NCBI RefSeq assembly: GCF_031143425.1
Contig: NC_090448.1
Span: 329,418,177 to 329,482,176 of the forward strand
Direction: 5' to 3'
Length of the DNA: 64,000 bases
Source: Pleurodeles waltl
Lineage: Eukaryota; Chordata; Amphibia; Caudata; Salamandridae
Shown here piece by piece: positions 20,070 to 31,689 of the stretch (position 1 is its first letter; each line of letters opens with the position of its first letter). Made by a program: the position numbers and the translations under genes. The notes under the pieces are model-generated. The model was not told where the DNA came from, searched no databases, and was given only the letters and a program-made list of their open reading frames with translations.

Positions 20070-20303
20070 GAAAAGAAGGCTGCTTGCAGTCAAGATAGGT
20101 ACACCTTACATTATTGCCCATATCTGATTGGCGCACTCTATGGTCTGTTTTTTTCCCATTGGCTGCTTGTTCGCTTGCATTTTGGAATTGGTTTAGCGTT
20201 TCTTGACTGCAATAAAAGCAAGAAAAGTAAAGCATAATACTCGCCTCCGTGTCTTTAATAAAATTAAGACTTTCCTACATAAATTACTTGGAAAATCTGC
20301 ATT
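20070..20303 (-). repeat. DIRS 2 right terminal repeat
   Basis: Inverted copy of the left terminus (CAAGATAGGTACACCTTACA, CCCATTGGCTGCTTGTTCGC, AAGCAAGAAAAGTAAAGCAT), then a 70 bp extension shared with the internal complementary region. Confidence 0.82.
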
Positions 20304-21112
20304 ATCATACAGTTGGTGTTATGCGTTAATTAGGTATATTGCAAGTGCACTGAATACATTAAAAGTGGCTAACAGTAGAGTTAGAAGAGCTAATACTGTC
20401 AAGAAAATCCAAAAACAAGCATTGAAAAAGCCTGTAGGTCTCGACTTTGCCATTGCTTTTGCCAATCACATGTTAATGCATGTTTGAAGATGCATCCCAT
20501 GCATGGCCAGCAATCTTGCTGTCAATAACAAATCCTTTTCTGTGGCAGGCTGCAATATTTTAGGTCATTTGTAGGTGTTCCTATAGTCAGACACAATCCT
20601 CCTATGTATCAGGTTGCAGTACATTAGGTAGTTACTAGAGGTTTCTGTGTCAGAACAAGACTTAGCTGTAATTAGGCTGCAGTACCTCAAGCTGTTCCCT
20701 GATGGAGGCTCCACAGAAGAATTATGAAATTTCCACTAGCTCTGTGTGACCTTCTCTCAGTGGAGAAACAGTTTGTCATCAGCTGTAGAAACCTTAGTAC
20801 ATCAGTAACTGTCTTCTTTTCAATAATTAAATCCATGAATATGAAATGAATATGAATGGATTGCAATTTATTTCCCTGGAATGACCCTTGAGCTGAGTGA
20901 ACATGACATGATGCTGTCAGCCAAGTAGGTGAAAGTTATCTGTCTTGAAGAGCACTTACCAGCTGAAATTTAATTAAATCTGACCCTATAACTGTAACCC
21001 TGGTACTTTAAAAATGCATCTGTTTGAAAAAATGCAAGAACCTGCTGCTGCTCATTGAGTTAAATGTACAATATCTAATGGATGAAGTCATTCGGGCTTA
21101 TTAATCCTGTCA
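20304..21112. other. Noncoding gap with weak internal repetition
   Basis: No gene recognised. From about 20530 to 20700 three degenerate units share CAGGCTGCAATATTTTAGGT, CAGGTTGCAGTACATTAGGT and TAGGCTGCAGTACCTCAAGC, spaced about 60-75 bp. The rest looks unique or too decayed to classify. Confidence 0.4.
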
Positions 21113-21375
21113 ATATAGACCAGTGGTTCTTAACCTTTTTATTTCTGCAGACCCCCAATGAATCACTCCTGGAAGCAGAGTACACCTGCCCAAGAATTAC
21201 TATGATTTTATCTTCAAAACAACATACAAAAATACAGAAACAAGTATACATCAAACAATAATACAATTTATCAAATGTTTTATTTAATTTATCAACAAGA
21301 CAGATATGAAAAAATGTACATTTTAATGGGAATATTGGAGCTTTTCAAAGTTTAGACTTTTTTCTAAAACACAAA

Positions 21376-21942
21376 GGGGGTTATTATGGACCTGGTGGTC
21401 TCCTAACTGCTGGTTCGCGGATGGCGGTCAGACCGTTGCTAATGCGACGGTCCAACTGCCATATTTTAACTCTTGCGGACGGGCACGTTGGGTCCTCCAG
21501 AACTACCGGATCAGAAGTACTGGCAGTCTGGCAGTTCCAGCGGTCCTAATCTGCAGGGGCAGCCTTATGACCTCGTTCTCCACCAGTGATTTCATGGCGG
21601 TAGCACTACCATGAAAAGGCTGGCAGAGAACGGGGGCCCCTCCACCACCCATGCACTTGGCATGGGCAGTGCACAGGTCCTCCTGGCCAGCAGCCTCGCA
21701 ATGTTTGCAGATAGTGAGCATTGCAAGGGTGCTGGTGCACCCTGCGTCCTACAATATTGTTGCTGGCTCGAGAATGAGCCGAGACAATGCTGTAGGGTGT
21801 TTCCTGCTAGGCCAGCAGTCGGAAACTCAGGTTTCCACCCACTGACCTAGTGGGAAATTCTTAATGGGCCCTGCGGGGAGGTAGCTACTATGGTGGCATC
21901 CTCCCCGCCGAAAGTTCGGCGGACCGTCAAAACAATGAGGCC
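21376..21942. mobile_element. Harbinger-type MITE inside the hAT-like element
   Basis: Starts GGGGGTTATTATGGACCTGG and ends CAAAACAATGAGGCC, flanked by AAA on both sides. The interior is related to the MITE at 22248-22810: the GCACTTGGCATGGG loop region recurs near 21655, and GGCGGT-type hexamers are present. The termini are less well matched than in the other copies, so it is an older insertion. Confidence 0.6.
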
Positions 21943-22247
21943 AAACGTATTAGGTTAGAGTCTAGCTGATCACTTTTTTTGTTTCAATGCATGCTCTCTT
22001 TTTGGTGTTGCGTGCCAGTGCTGCTTCAGTTACGCCATACAATTGTCCATAAAATATTATTTTTGCTGTACTTGCCATGTTTCTTCACATCTACACAGCA
22101 TTTTAAAACTTTCAATTTTCAGTTTTGCTTTTTTATGTATATGTACTTTTTTGATCTACTAATATTTAATTTTGTAAACAACTGCAAACCCCTTGGGTAG
22201 GCATCATAAACCCCAAGGGGGTAGCAAACCCCAGATTAAAAAACACT

Positions 22248-22810
22248 GGGCCTCATTATAACCCTGGTGGTCAAAGACCGCCAGGCTGGTTTTGGCGATT
22301 GTACTGCCAACAGGCTGGCGGTACAATCTGCCTCATTACGACTGCAGCGGTAGCACCCTGGTTGCACCGCCGGGACCGGCGGTTTCCTGCCATGGTTGTC
22401 CCGGCGGTTTTAATCCACCAGGGCAGCGCTGCCCAGGGGATTACGACTCCCCTTACCACCAGCCTTTCCATGGCGGTAGAGACCGCCATGGAAAGGCTGG
22501 CAGGAAGGGGAGTCGCGGGGCCCCTGCACTGCCCATGCACTTGGCATGGGCAGTGCAGGGGCCCCCAGGCACAGCCCCATTCTGCTTTTCACTTTCTGCA
22601 CAGCAGACAGTGAAAAGCGCGACGGGTGCAGCTGCACCCGTCGCACGGTCGCAACACTGCAAGCTCCATTAGGAGCTGGCTCCAATGTTACGGCCGGCCC
22701 AGTGGGGATGTCATAATGCGGCCAGTGGGTTTGCGGCCGCATAGGCAGCCGCTCGGTGGTAAAACCTTGGCGGGCAGCCTCCGCCGACTGCCAAGGTTGT
22801 AATGAGGGCC
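22248..22810. mobile_element. Harbinger-type MITE, 563 bp, with two strong hairpins
   Basis: Terminal repeats GGGCCTCATTATAACCCTGG and, reading inward from the right, GGCCCTCATTACAACCTTGG. Flanked by a perfect 3 bp duplication ACT (22245-22247 and 22811-22813). No coding capacity. The interior has a stem of 18 bp perfect arms (22460-22477 and 22482-22499) and another of 22 bp perfect arms (22517-22538 and 22544-22565). Confidence 0.88.
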
Positions 22811-22959
22811 ACTGTCTTAGACCGTCACCTAGCATAGCAGTAATGAACTGAAACAAGGTGGCAGATTAAAATAAGAAATGACCCAGGAAAATTCAAACTG
22901 AAGTCAATTTAGCGATCATCTGCTTTAGCAGTGCTTACAACCAGTGGAATGCAAAAATT

Positions 22960-25900
22960 GGATGTGAGATACTGATTGGTTGCTGGGGCATTAACTATTC
23001 TCAAGCAACGACCACAATCCTGATCAGGATGAACCACAAACTTCAATAAATTAATCAATGATCAACCCTCTGGTACCCTGGCACATAAGCAGCCAGGCTT
23101 GCCTTAAAGGCAATGTGAAAGCAGGGGTTGCAAACCTTTTCTATAGTGAGAGCTACTTCTGTTCAAAGAAAATCACAGCAAGTTTCTACTAAATTTTAGC
23201 ACTGTACAAAAGTGACCACATCCATTAACAATAGAAATAGTGACCACCCAAACATTTCAGGCAGAGTTACCAGCAAAAGTAATAGGAAAAGCATTATCAA
23301 TACAAAGTTCTGCATGACTTATGAAAAAACAGCCAAAGTGTCATGTGCCAAATGGCACATAGTTTACTAGTACAGATTTGAGTCACCCCAAATCTGCATA
23401 CATTACCATTCAACTAAAAGCGTTAAATAGGTTTTGGAAATCCAAATATTTTGGCTTAATTGGCACATCACTTTCAGGAAAAAAAAAATGTATCACATAC
23501 TTCTTCCATTTTAAATAAATATACACTTCCCAAACATGAGCTTGTCATTTTCATCAAGTACTCACATGTACTTATGCTTCACATGGTCAGAATCTCCTTC
23601 AAATGTCCAGGTTTTATGGTCACCTACTATGGATGCTCACCATAACACTCAGGATGCATATAATATGACAGTAACCACCATTTAATCACCATTTTATCAG
23701 AGGTACCACTGTGTCAAGGCTGGATAACATAATGGCTAGAATGCTCACAGAACATTAGTCACGACCATTATTATGCCCGAACTGACCACCTTCTTTTTTA
23801 CAGGTGGCCAAAACCAGACCAGTCCTACTCACACTATGTCAGTAATTGGTGTCTGTATGCTCAGCTAGAATAGGAATGCCCGGAATGTGTGTAGAAGGCC
23901 AATTATTATACCAGGTCCACTATTGTGCCAGGAAAGGTGGAAATCAACATATGCATTTGGTGGTTCTTTCCACCAGACATAGTTTCCAGGGAGTAACATT
24001 TTTTATCAGAGAGAAACACAATGCAACCCACACACACAAACACCCACCCACTCACGCATGCATACACACACACAATAATGTTTGCACAGTGATTCTTGAG
24101 AGTGGATTTCATGTCTGGATCCAGCCTTTGCTCTCTAGATTTCCTGGTCTGACCCTGCACCAAACTCACACGCTTACTGTCTGGCTCCTGCTTGTTATAC
24201 AACTTCACGCTGGCTCTAGCTCTGGCTCATGCTGGCACATATGGTGTGACTGATAGATCAGAGCCTGCGACTTGTCCAATCTCCTTGTGACTGTATTAGA
24301 TTGAGAGCAGGTACATAATGTCATGTTGCAGGCCATGTAGGCCAGTGCAGTGTGTGTATGTCTAAACATGAAGACCTTCCATTGGTTTTGCTGCCTGCCC
24401 AGTCAAGGATCTTGGAATGAGCAGTGCTATTGTCTCTATTGTGTATAACCCCTCCCATTAATGTACTGGGCTGATCTTCTAAGGGAGAGCTACTTCACTG
24501 ATGCTGGTAAGCTACCAGTAGCTCCTGACCAACTCGTTGGAGACCCATGGTCTAAAGTATTTATGCAGTAATAAAGTGAAAACACAACACAAGAAAAATC
24601 CCACACCATTTGGAAAAACAGATTAAAATGTAAAAAATAATTTGAGACGAAAATGAGAAAAATCCAATCAGTAGGACCTGAAATATTCAATTTAAAAAAA
24701 ATGTAGGTAAAGATAGCACCTAAAAGCATATTGGGCCACTCGCGGTCATCTGGTCGTGCTAGACCAGGGGAAAATCACAAGTTCAAGCTGACCGTGATGG
24801 AGCATGGGCCAGACACAGGGACCTGGTTAGTCTAGCTGAAAAAGCTGCCTGCAGTGGAGGAAGCTGTGAGGACAAGGAGAGCGTCGTGGATGGCCATTGC
24901 TGTAGCGAAAAAAGCAGGCCGGGTGTCATGGACAGTTGTCGCTATAGCTCGAAGATATTGTGGGGTGTCACAGATGGTTGTTGCTGGAGCTTCCCATTGG
25001 TGGTCACTGTGGCTTTCGATGCTGTAGTACACAGTGCAGATCTCGCATTGCAGGTCATCACTGGCGGTTGCTATAGGCAAAATGTCAGGTTTCCCAAAAC
25101 GTTGCATAGGTGGTCGACACCAGCGGCAAGATCTCGGTGCGAGGGTGCCTGTTTGCAGTCGCCTAGGGCCAAAACTTTAGGATTTCTCCTTTTCATCTTA
25201 GGAGGCGCTCAACTGATGCCAGCCAAGGATTTAGGAGCTGGAAAGGCACCTCTTGGGGATCAAGCACTCAATCCAGCAGAGGCCAGCAGGGCTCAGGCAG
25301 GTCCAGTTGCAGGGTCTAGGCAGGTCCAGTGCAACAGGTCAGTGGGACATGTGCAGGAAGGCCTCTGGAGTTTGTTGCATCCTTGTAGCTCAGAACAGGA
25401 AATCAGCCACCTGAGTCGTGCACAATAAGAAACAAGAGGTAACCATATAACAATGGGACCAGGGCAGGAGAGTGGTTTCTAGGGTAAAGTAGAGGCCTCA
25501 ACTTCCTAGTCAAATGTACGAGACCATCATAAGATTGGCTTTGGCAAAAATGTAATTAAATTAATTTGTTTCACAAACTACAATCAAAGAATCTATAACT
25601 ACACATTGTCTATAGATAAGTTGCTCCAGAGTAGGTGAACGGTGCAGTAAAAGTGATTAAGTGAGTTAAAGTGCACAAGTACTATACACAGACAAAATTA
25701 TAAAAAGACCAACCACGGAATGAGACGTAATATTCATAATGCCACCCTGTTATAGAATGTGGTGTTTAGCATTTTATTTCCAAAACAACAGTTGGCTAGT
25801 ATCTTATGTCAATGTTTCAACCCTGTTGACCGATTTTGAAGCAGGTCATCATCAGGACATTTGCCAAGGAAGTTGAGACCACTTCTTCCCCCGAAGAGAC

Positions 25901-26960
25901 CAGGGCAGACCTCAAGCAGCAGGGCTGTTATCCACAAGTCCAGGTGTGTAGAGAAAAGATAGTCTGAGGGTCCAATATTTATACCTGGTGCCAGCTTTGA
26001 AGTGGGAGAAACTTCTACACTTTCTCCCAGATCTAGTTCTGGAGTTTCTCCTGTCCAGGATCCAAGGGGTCTAGAGGCCTGGGTTGAGAATAGACTAGTG
26101 TGAAGTTCTTTGTGAATATGCAGAGATAGCCCCTTTGAAATGTAATAGGGGCAGGGAATAGCTCTGCCCATCCCATCTTGGCAAGTTGGTTTGTTGTAAT
26201 AAATTATAGTCCCACTCTGTGTCACTGTCGGGGGGAATACATATAGGGCAACTGCCAACTACACCAAGTCATCTGAACCAGGATACACAATGCAGGCACC
26301 AATTGGTTAGGACAAGAAAAAGGCAAGTTTCTAAAAGTGGCATTACCATTAGAGAAGGTTTTAAATTACAATTCATGACATTCCAACTTGTTACCAATCA
26401 TCAGTTATCACTTATTAAATGTAATAAGTTAACCGACGGTTATCCAGTGGGAGGGATAGGTCTTACAGTAGTGAAAAATAAATATGGGGGGTTTCACTAT
26501 GACAACATGTAAAACTAAAAAGTACATGTCCACCTTTTTAAATACACTGCACCTTGCCCTATGGGCTGTTTCAGGCCTATCCTGGGGGTGGCATATGTAT
26601 TAAAAAGGAAAATTTTGACCAGGAAAAATGGTTGTTTTGCCAGGCAGAAATGGCAGTTTAAAACTGCACAAAGGCTGCAATGACAGGCCTTAAACATGTT
26701 TTAAGGTGCTGCTTAAGCTAGTGTCACAAGTGCTTTAGGCCCACTAGTAGCATTAAATGTACAGGCCCTGGGTACACAGAGTGCCACTTTACTGGGGACT
26801 TATAATTACATTAAATTATACCAATTGGGTGTAAGCCAATTTTTACCATGCTCAAGGGAGAGAGCACAAACACTTTAGCACTGGTTAGCAGTGGTAACAT
26901 GCACAGAGTCCTAAGGCCAACACAATGTGTAATTTGCTGTACTGTAATTACACAAAATTA
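22960..26960 (+). repeat. Long LTR-like repeat, copy A
   Basis: Alignable by eye in many blocks with copy B at 59938-62165: GGCACATAAGCAGCCAGGCT before the hAT insertion, AAAGTGAAAACACAA after it, CTGACCGTGATGGAGCATGG, TTTATACCTGGTGCCAGCTT (possible TATA region), GTGTCACTGTCGGGGGGAAT and GAGAGAGCACAAACACTTTA near the end. There is no protein. Sequence and length suggest a long terminal repeat of an unidentified LTR retrotransposon. About 25440-25860 has no counterpart in copy B and may be a further insertion. Both boundaries are approximate. Confidence 0.5.
23122..24549. mobile_element. hAT-like nonautonomous element, 1.43 kb
   Basis: Starts CAGGGGTTGCAAACCTTTTC. The right end, read inward, is CATGGGTCTCCAACGAGTT. 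Flanking 8-mers TGTGAAAG (23114-23121) and GTCTAAAG (24550-24557) share their last four bases. AGAGCTACTT occurs near both ends, a feature of the hAT-derived repeats I know. A CA-rich tract sits at 24025-24075. No transposase frame. Confidence 0.55.
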
Positions 26961-27440
26961 CCGCAAAATTACACAAAATTATGTGCATTTGTGCAAAATG
27001 CATCTCACACTCAAAAATTAACTGATAGGGTGAAAATGTAACTTGTAAATGTAATTTCAAGTTGATTTACGGTCGCTCGCATTGAAAACACTGTCGCTTG
27101 TGTTTGGATTTGTTGCGCTCAAAAATTACCCAAATATTCGGCTCAGGTAAAAAAGCTACCTGAAATGTTTGTTTACGGCCCATGTTAAAGGAACTGCACT
27201 TCATGTTCAAAACACTGGCTCTCCAATTAGGGTTTGTAGTTTTGAGCTCAAAACATACGCAAACGGTGCACTTCGGTAATTAAATCTACCTGGAATGCCG
27301 CTTGTGTTAAAAAAATACCCAAACGTTACATCTTACATTGAAATTTTGCCCCGAAATGATGCAACATGGTGCAATAGCATAATCTTGGTGATATGTGTAA
27401 ATTTAGTTGTACGTAATTAACAAAATTGCGCCAACTACAC
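26961..27440. repeat. Degenerate tandem repeat, about 125 bp unit
   Basis: Two imperfect units: one contains TTGCGCTCAAAAATTACCCA and AAGCTACCTGAAATG (from about 27112), the other TGAGCTCAAAACATACGCAA and AATCTACCTGGAATG (from about 27240). Flanking sequence repeats CACAAAATTAC phrases. Noncoding. Confidence 0.4.
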
Positions 27441-28259
27441 TTGCGTAATTAAAATGTCAATCAAGCCTAGTATATATCTACTTTGAAAGACTATATACTT
27501 TGCAACAACATATCCTGATTATAAGGAGGGGGAGCATTACAGGTAGGTAAAACCATGTGGTGAGTGTATCTGTCATCTATTTTGCAGTTATTCGAGACCT
27601 GAAACATGTTATATTTCTCTGCCCCATGCTCCATATGATACATGTGCGGCTCCTCAATAGGACTGCAAAAGAAACTTTGGACTTGTCATGGCCCCAAACA
27701 CTTTTTCTGACTATTACAGTTTTTTAAATATTTCAACATTATTTCTAATATTGTAGACATCGTTTTTAATCTTCTGCTTTACTTCTGCTGTTTATTGTTT
27801 ATTGTCGACCTTAAGGTGAGGACTTGAGCTAATGAATACACTTGAAATTGTAATAGCTATAGGAAACTCGCATAAATAAGTGTTGCTTCTAAAGATATAT
27901 CATTCAATTTAAATGTGTTCTCTATGAAGGCAATTTTCCTTTTTTTACAAACATAGGTTAGCTCTTACACGTAAATATCAACAACTTTTCTGCACTTTTG
28001 ACTCTTTCAACCATAATGCTGCTGGTTTGTAAATCCTTGTCTGTAACCAAGCTGGTCTTCTATTGATAACATAAAATACTGTCCTCTAAATTATACAAAA
28101 AAGTGTATATGTGCAGTTCAGTTGTTATACACGGAAATCGGTAATTAATTACCTTTATGCCTGTTTTGAAGCGAGTAAAGGCGTTTTAAAAAAACAAAAG
28201 GTTTTGAAAAATACCCCCCTCTGTTAGTTTTCTTTTTTCTTTAAGACATGGAAATAGAC
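27441..28259. other. AT-rich noncoding gap, nothing recognised
   Basis: A+T-rich with no open frame of note, no terminal repeats and no similarity to other parts of the window that I can see. Confidence 0.5.
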
Positions 28260-28262
28260 TTT

Positions 28263-29265
28263 GGCCCTCATTCTGACCTTGGCGGTCTTTTCGCGAGACC
28301 GCCGAGTTACCGCCGCGGTGAAGACCGCCGACCGCGGCGGTATGCCGCTGTGCGCATTCCGACCGCTGGGAGCGTTCCGCCGGGAAACCGCCAGCAGCCA
28401 CACTGGCAGTCGGCGGAAAAGTGGAGACTGGTCAACCTCCACCGCCACGCCAGCAGAACACCGCCCACAGAATTACGACCCACATATCTGTGTGGCGGTC
28501 TTCTGTTGGCGGTGTTCTGTTGGCGGTCACCTCCCCATGGCTCCCGTCGCCTCCCGGAGGACCAACGCACAAGGTAAGTTGACCGTCCGTGAGGGGAGGG
28601 GGAGGGGGGGTGTTGTGTGATGTGGGCGTGCATGGGGGTGTGCGTGTGAGTGTGTAGAGGGGGTGTGTGAGTGCGTGTATGCGGGCGGGGGGTGCTGCTG
28701 TGTCTATGGGTAATGTGTGCTGTTCGGCAGGTGCGCATGTCTGCATGTATGTGTGTGGGTATGTGTCCCCGTTGTGTATGTGTGTGTAGGGGGTGTGTAT
28801 ATGTGCATGTTGGGGGTGTGTGCATGTCGGGGTGCATGTATGTGCATGTCGGCGTGGGGGTGGGGAGGGGGTTCGTACCACCTCTGGGGGGTGGCAGGGG
28901 GGTGGAGGGTGTGGGGGGAGGACTCGGTGGGTAGTGGGGGGTGGGGGAGACCCCTATCAGTGCCAGGGAAGGAATTCCCTGGCCCCGATAGTGCTTACCG
29001 CCATGGTTCGCATGGCGGTTCCCGACCGCCAGAAACCGCGGCGGTAGGCAGGGTCATGATACCGTTGGCGGTCTTGGGACGACCGCCGGGCCGGAGTGCG
29101 CAAACTCCAGCCCGGCGGTCATGACCGCCGTGGCGGTCGGAGTGGGGAAGTGGCGGTCGATCGCGGCGGTGACCGCCGCGGTCAGAATGCCATTTTTCTG
29201 ACCGCCGGTCTGTTCGCGTTCCGACCGCCGCCTCTCCGCCGACCGCCAAGGTCAGAATGAGGGCC
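28263..29265 (+). mobile_element. Harbinger-type MITE, 1,003 bp, with a conserved first exon
   Basis: Near-perfect terminal repeats (GGCCCTCATTCTGACCTTGG at both ends) and a perfect TTT duplication (28260-28262 and 29266-29268). Rich in GGCGGT/ACCGCC hexamers near the ends, with a GT-rich centre (28610-28870). At 28537-28573 it keeps an ATG, 12 codons beginning MAPVASRRTN, and a perfect donor (AAG then GTAAGT). The same 37 nt exon is present in the MITE at 36082-37100, in the other orientation. It looks like a deletion derivative of a gene-bearing Harbinger. Confidence 0.88.
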
Positions 29266-29268
29266 TTT

Positions 29269-30600
29269 ATCCGTTTTGCAGCTTTGCAGCTCGCCTCCTG
29301 TCTTCTTTGGCCTGTTCAGCATCTGAATGATGGGGTCTCTAACTCTTGGTGTCAGGGCTTAAACAATATAGCTCTCATCACGTTTACTGTTGAATTCAGC
29401 TCTACACCACTGATGCCTTCTGAAGTGAAACTATAGCAGATGTGTGTAACCTTGTTGCACCTATGTAAATACCGGTGTTTCTTCTTTTATTGTACTGTTT
29501 GTAGTTTCTTGCCTTGTAAAGTACCTTGGAAAAAGGTGCCATGATAAACTAAAAAACATAATTAACTTACTTCCATAAAAAATATTACTTACCCACAATC
29601 TGCTCAGCGTCTACGGGGAAGGTATATTTTCCGATTGCATGAATCAGATTTTCCCTCATTGCAGTAGACAATACTCCTTTATTTCGTTCAACACAACAAG
29701 TCTTCAAATATAATTTATAACATTGAGATATTTTGAAAATCATGTTTTCAAATGGATACAATGATTCCGTAACTATATTGCCTGAGATATGGATTCAGAG
29801 TTACAAATATATAAATAAATTATTAATTTAGCATTTTTTAGTGTCATAGATTCACAGATGCTAAAGCTCCCCTGTCTTTAGTCCCCGGACACTCATAGAA
29901 CTGGTATAGCACAAGATGCTGTAGGATGTCTCACGCACACAGAAAAGGCACCATGGAGGCAGCTGTTGTGGGTGAATTTCGTTGACAAACACACAGCAGG
30001 CACAGTACATGTAGCAGCAGGAAAAGCCTTTCTGATATACACATGAATGCACACAGTGTGGGGGAAGCAATGCACACTTCTCTTATCCTTTAGGTTCTTT
30101 GAGCTCTTGAATGATATGAATATAACGAAAGAGGCAACAGATAGTTTCCACATGCAACACCCTTATAGACTCAGCATCTCCTCATATTTTGGTGGGTCCT
30201 CAGAGGGCACCTCTTTAACTTAATATTGCAGAACACATTAGATAAAATATTTCACATATGTGCAATACTCGCTTTATAAAACTGTATTCCATACAATTTG
30301 ATTCTACTTAATAATAGTCATGTCCTGTTATTAGGGCACAACTGATGTGGCTATAGCATGATAACGTTCACTGTTCAGAGAATATAGTACGTGTATTGTT
30401 TTGGGGTTCATGTTTACTATGTGTGATAGCTGCAAAAGTAGTAAATTAATGGGTTGGGAGAATAAACAATTATTAGGACTGGTGATGGTGGGACTTGTTA
30501 AGGCCTTTTTGGTGAGGATGTTGTGAGTCAGGAAATTCTGAGGGTCCATGTTAAGCAGCCTATGGGAATTTAAGATCTTCAACTCCCTGGTACTTCTAAT
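29269..30600. other. Noncoding gap, nothing recognised
   Basis: Mixed-composition sequence without a supportable gene. Short open frames on the minus strand (29861-30153) have no recognisable motif. There is no terminal repeat structure. Confidence 0.45.
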
Positions 30601-31005
30601 GACACCATTTTACTCCCGCACTCTTCTCAACTTGATCTTGCTTTTGATCTTCATATCATGGATGTCATACTGAGAGACTGAAAAGACCCAGCCAACATAA
30701 ATATTCCCAGATTCATGGCAAGACTTTTATTTGGAGAACATGGATACAAAATCACCAGACAGCATTAGTCAATTTGATGATTAGCAGTCTTATGGGGCAT
30801 ACTTCAATGGCAGAAGAGGCTATTCTTAAAATCCAACAGACAAAATAGACTCTGTTTTATAGAAATTGAAAACAAGCTTAATCAGGTTACCATTTTATAA
30901 GCCCTTGAATCTATGGAGCCTTCAACTTCTTGTCCTAATTTCACATTTCAAATAGCTATGAAGGAGTGAAGGATGGTACAGAATGGTCATCCCTAGTGGA
31001 AGGAA

Positions 31006-31470
31006 TTGAAAGGAACGGAAATACAGATAGAAACCCTTCCTGATGCTTCATTTGATGTTCTATGGGATTACCAAAAGGGCTTCTACAATATGTCGCCAAA
31101 TCCTATTATTGAGAGACAGGCAGACCAATGTGTCACAGAATGTCACAGTATTGAGATGTCTTCTGAAGGTACACATCTGTTTGGACAGCAAGTAGAAGAC
31201 AGAATGCATAGGTTATGTAAGGAGAAAATCACCCCTCATTCCATCTGCAGAAACAGCAGTCTTTCTACTCTTCTGGGAGTAAAGATATTCTTTTAGACAA
31301 CTAATCAGGAAGTTACAGAAAGCAGCTCAATCTTGCAAAAAACATGGAAGAGGTTTTAGTGGTAAAGGATGCCAGAAAGGGAAACTAAATTCATCAGGGA
31401 AACAGTCTAGGTCCCAACTATGCAAAAAATGGCCTAGACGTTCCAGAAGGAGATTAGATTCAACACAACC
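31006..31470 (+). pseudogene. DIRS 3 gag-like remnant
   Basis: An open stretch with LFGQQVEDRMHRLCKEK resembles the LFG..V segment near the C-terminus of DIRS gag-like proteins (compare LFGEKADYAL in DIRS 1). Stops and shifts on either side. Identification rests on that motif and the position upstream of the RT. Confidence 0.4.
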
Positions 31471-31689
31471 TGGAAAGAATCTACTTCTATGTTTTGTGGT
31501 AGTTCGGGAAAGGTGATCAATAAACTTATTCGGTCTTACCCCGAATTCAGAAATGAGACAAATTCCTTGGCAGACCTATCCAGAAAAGAGAGTAGCATTC
31601 ATGACAGTCTTGCAGGACCAGCAACTGGAAAGCAGTGGTGCTAGTACCCACGGAGGTAAGAGGAACATGAAGTATTCACATTTTTTCTA

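Larger units (their letters stand above)
15671..20303 (+). mobile_element. DIRS retrotransposon 2 (different family, RT deleted)
   Basis: Plus-strand DIRS element with gag-like ORF (16400-17557), RT thumb plus RNase H (17660-18400) and tyrosine recombinase (18880-19686). Termini at about 15671-15900 and 20070-20303 are inverted copies (AGCAGCCAATGGG, GTCAAGAAAC, TATCTTGACTGCA). The internal complementary region at 19690-19790 joins extensions of both ends and fixes the boundaries. About 4.6 kb. The reverse transcriptase palm is missing, so the copy is defective. Confidence 0.85.
21121..22814. mobile_element. hAT-like nonautonomous element hosting two MITEs
   Basis: The left end CAGTGGTTCTTAACCTTTTT and the right end (reverse complement CAGTGTTTTTTAATCTGGGG once the right-hand MITE is ignored) form hAT-type terminal repeats. 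Flanking 8-mers ATATAGAC (21113-21120) and TCTTAGAC (22815-22822) agree at the last five positions, as expected of an aged 8 bp hAT duplication. There is no transposase reading frame. Its own sequence is about 560 bp; the rest is two Harbinger-type MITEs. Confidence 0.65.

Noticed and set aside
20390..20490. Open frame with lysine-rich text after DIRS 2
   Set aside because: It starts in the terminal repeat extension and has no counterpart or domain.
24025..24075. CA repeat as a functional element
   Set aside because: Ordinary short microsatellite within a hAT-like insertion.
28600..28950. Cysteine/valine-rich open frames
   Set aside because: They come from GT-rich simple sequence inside a MITE.
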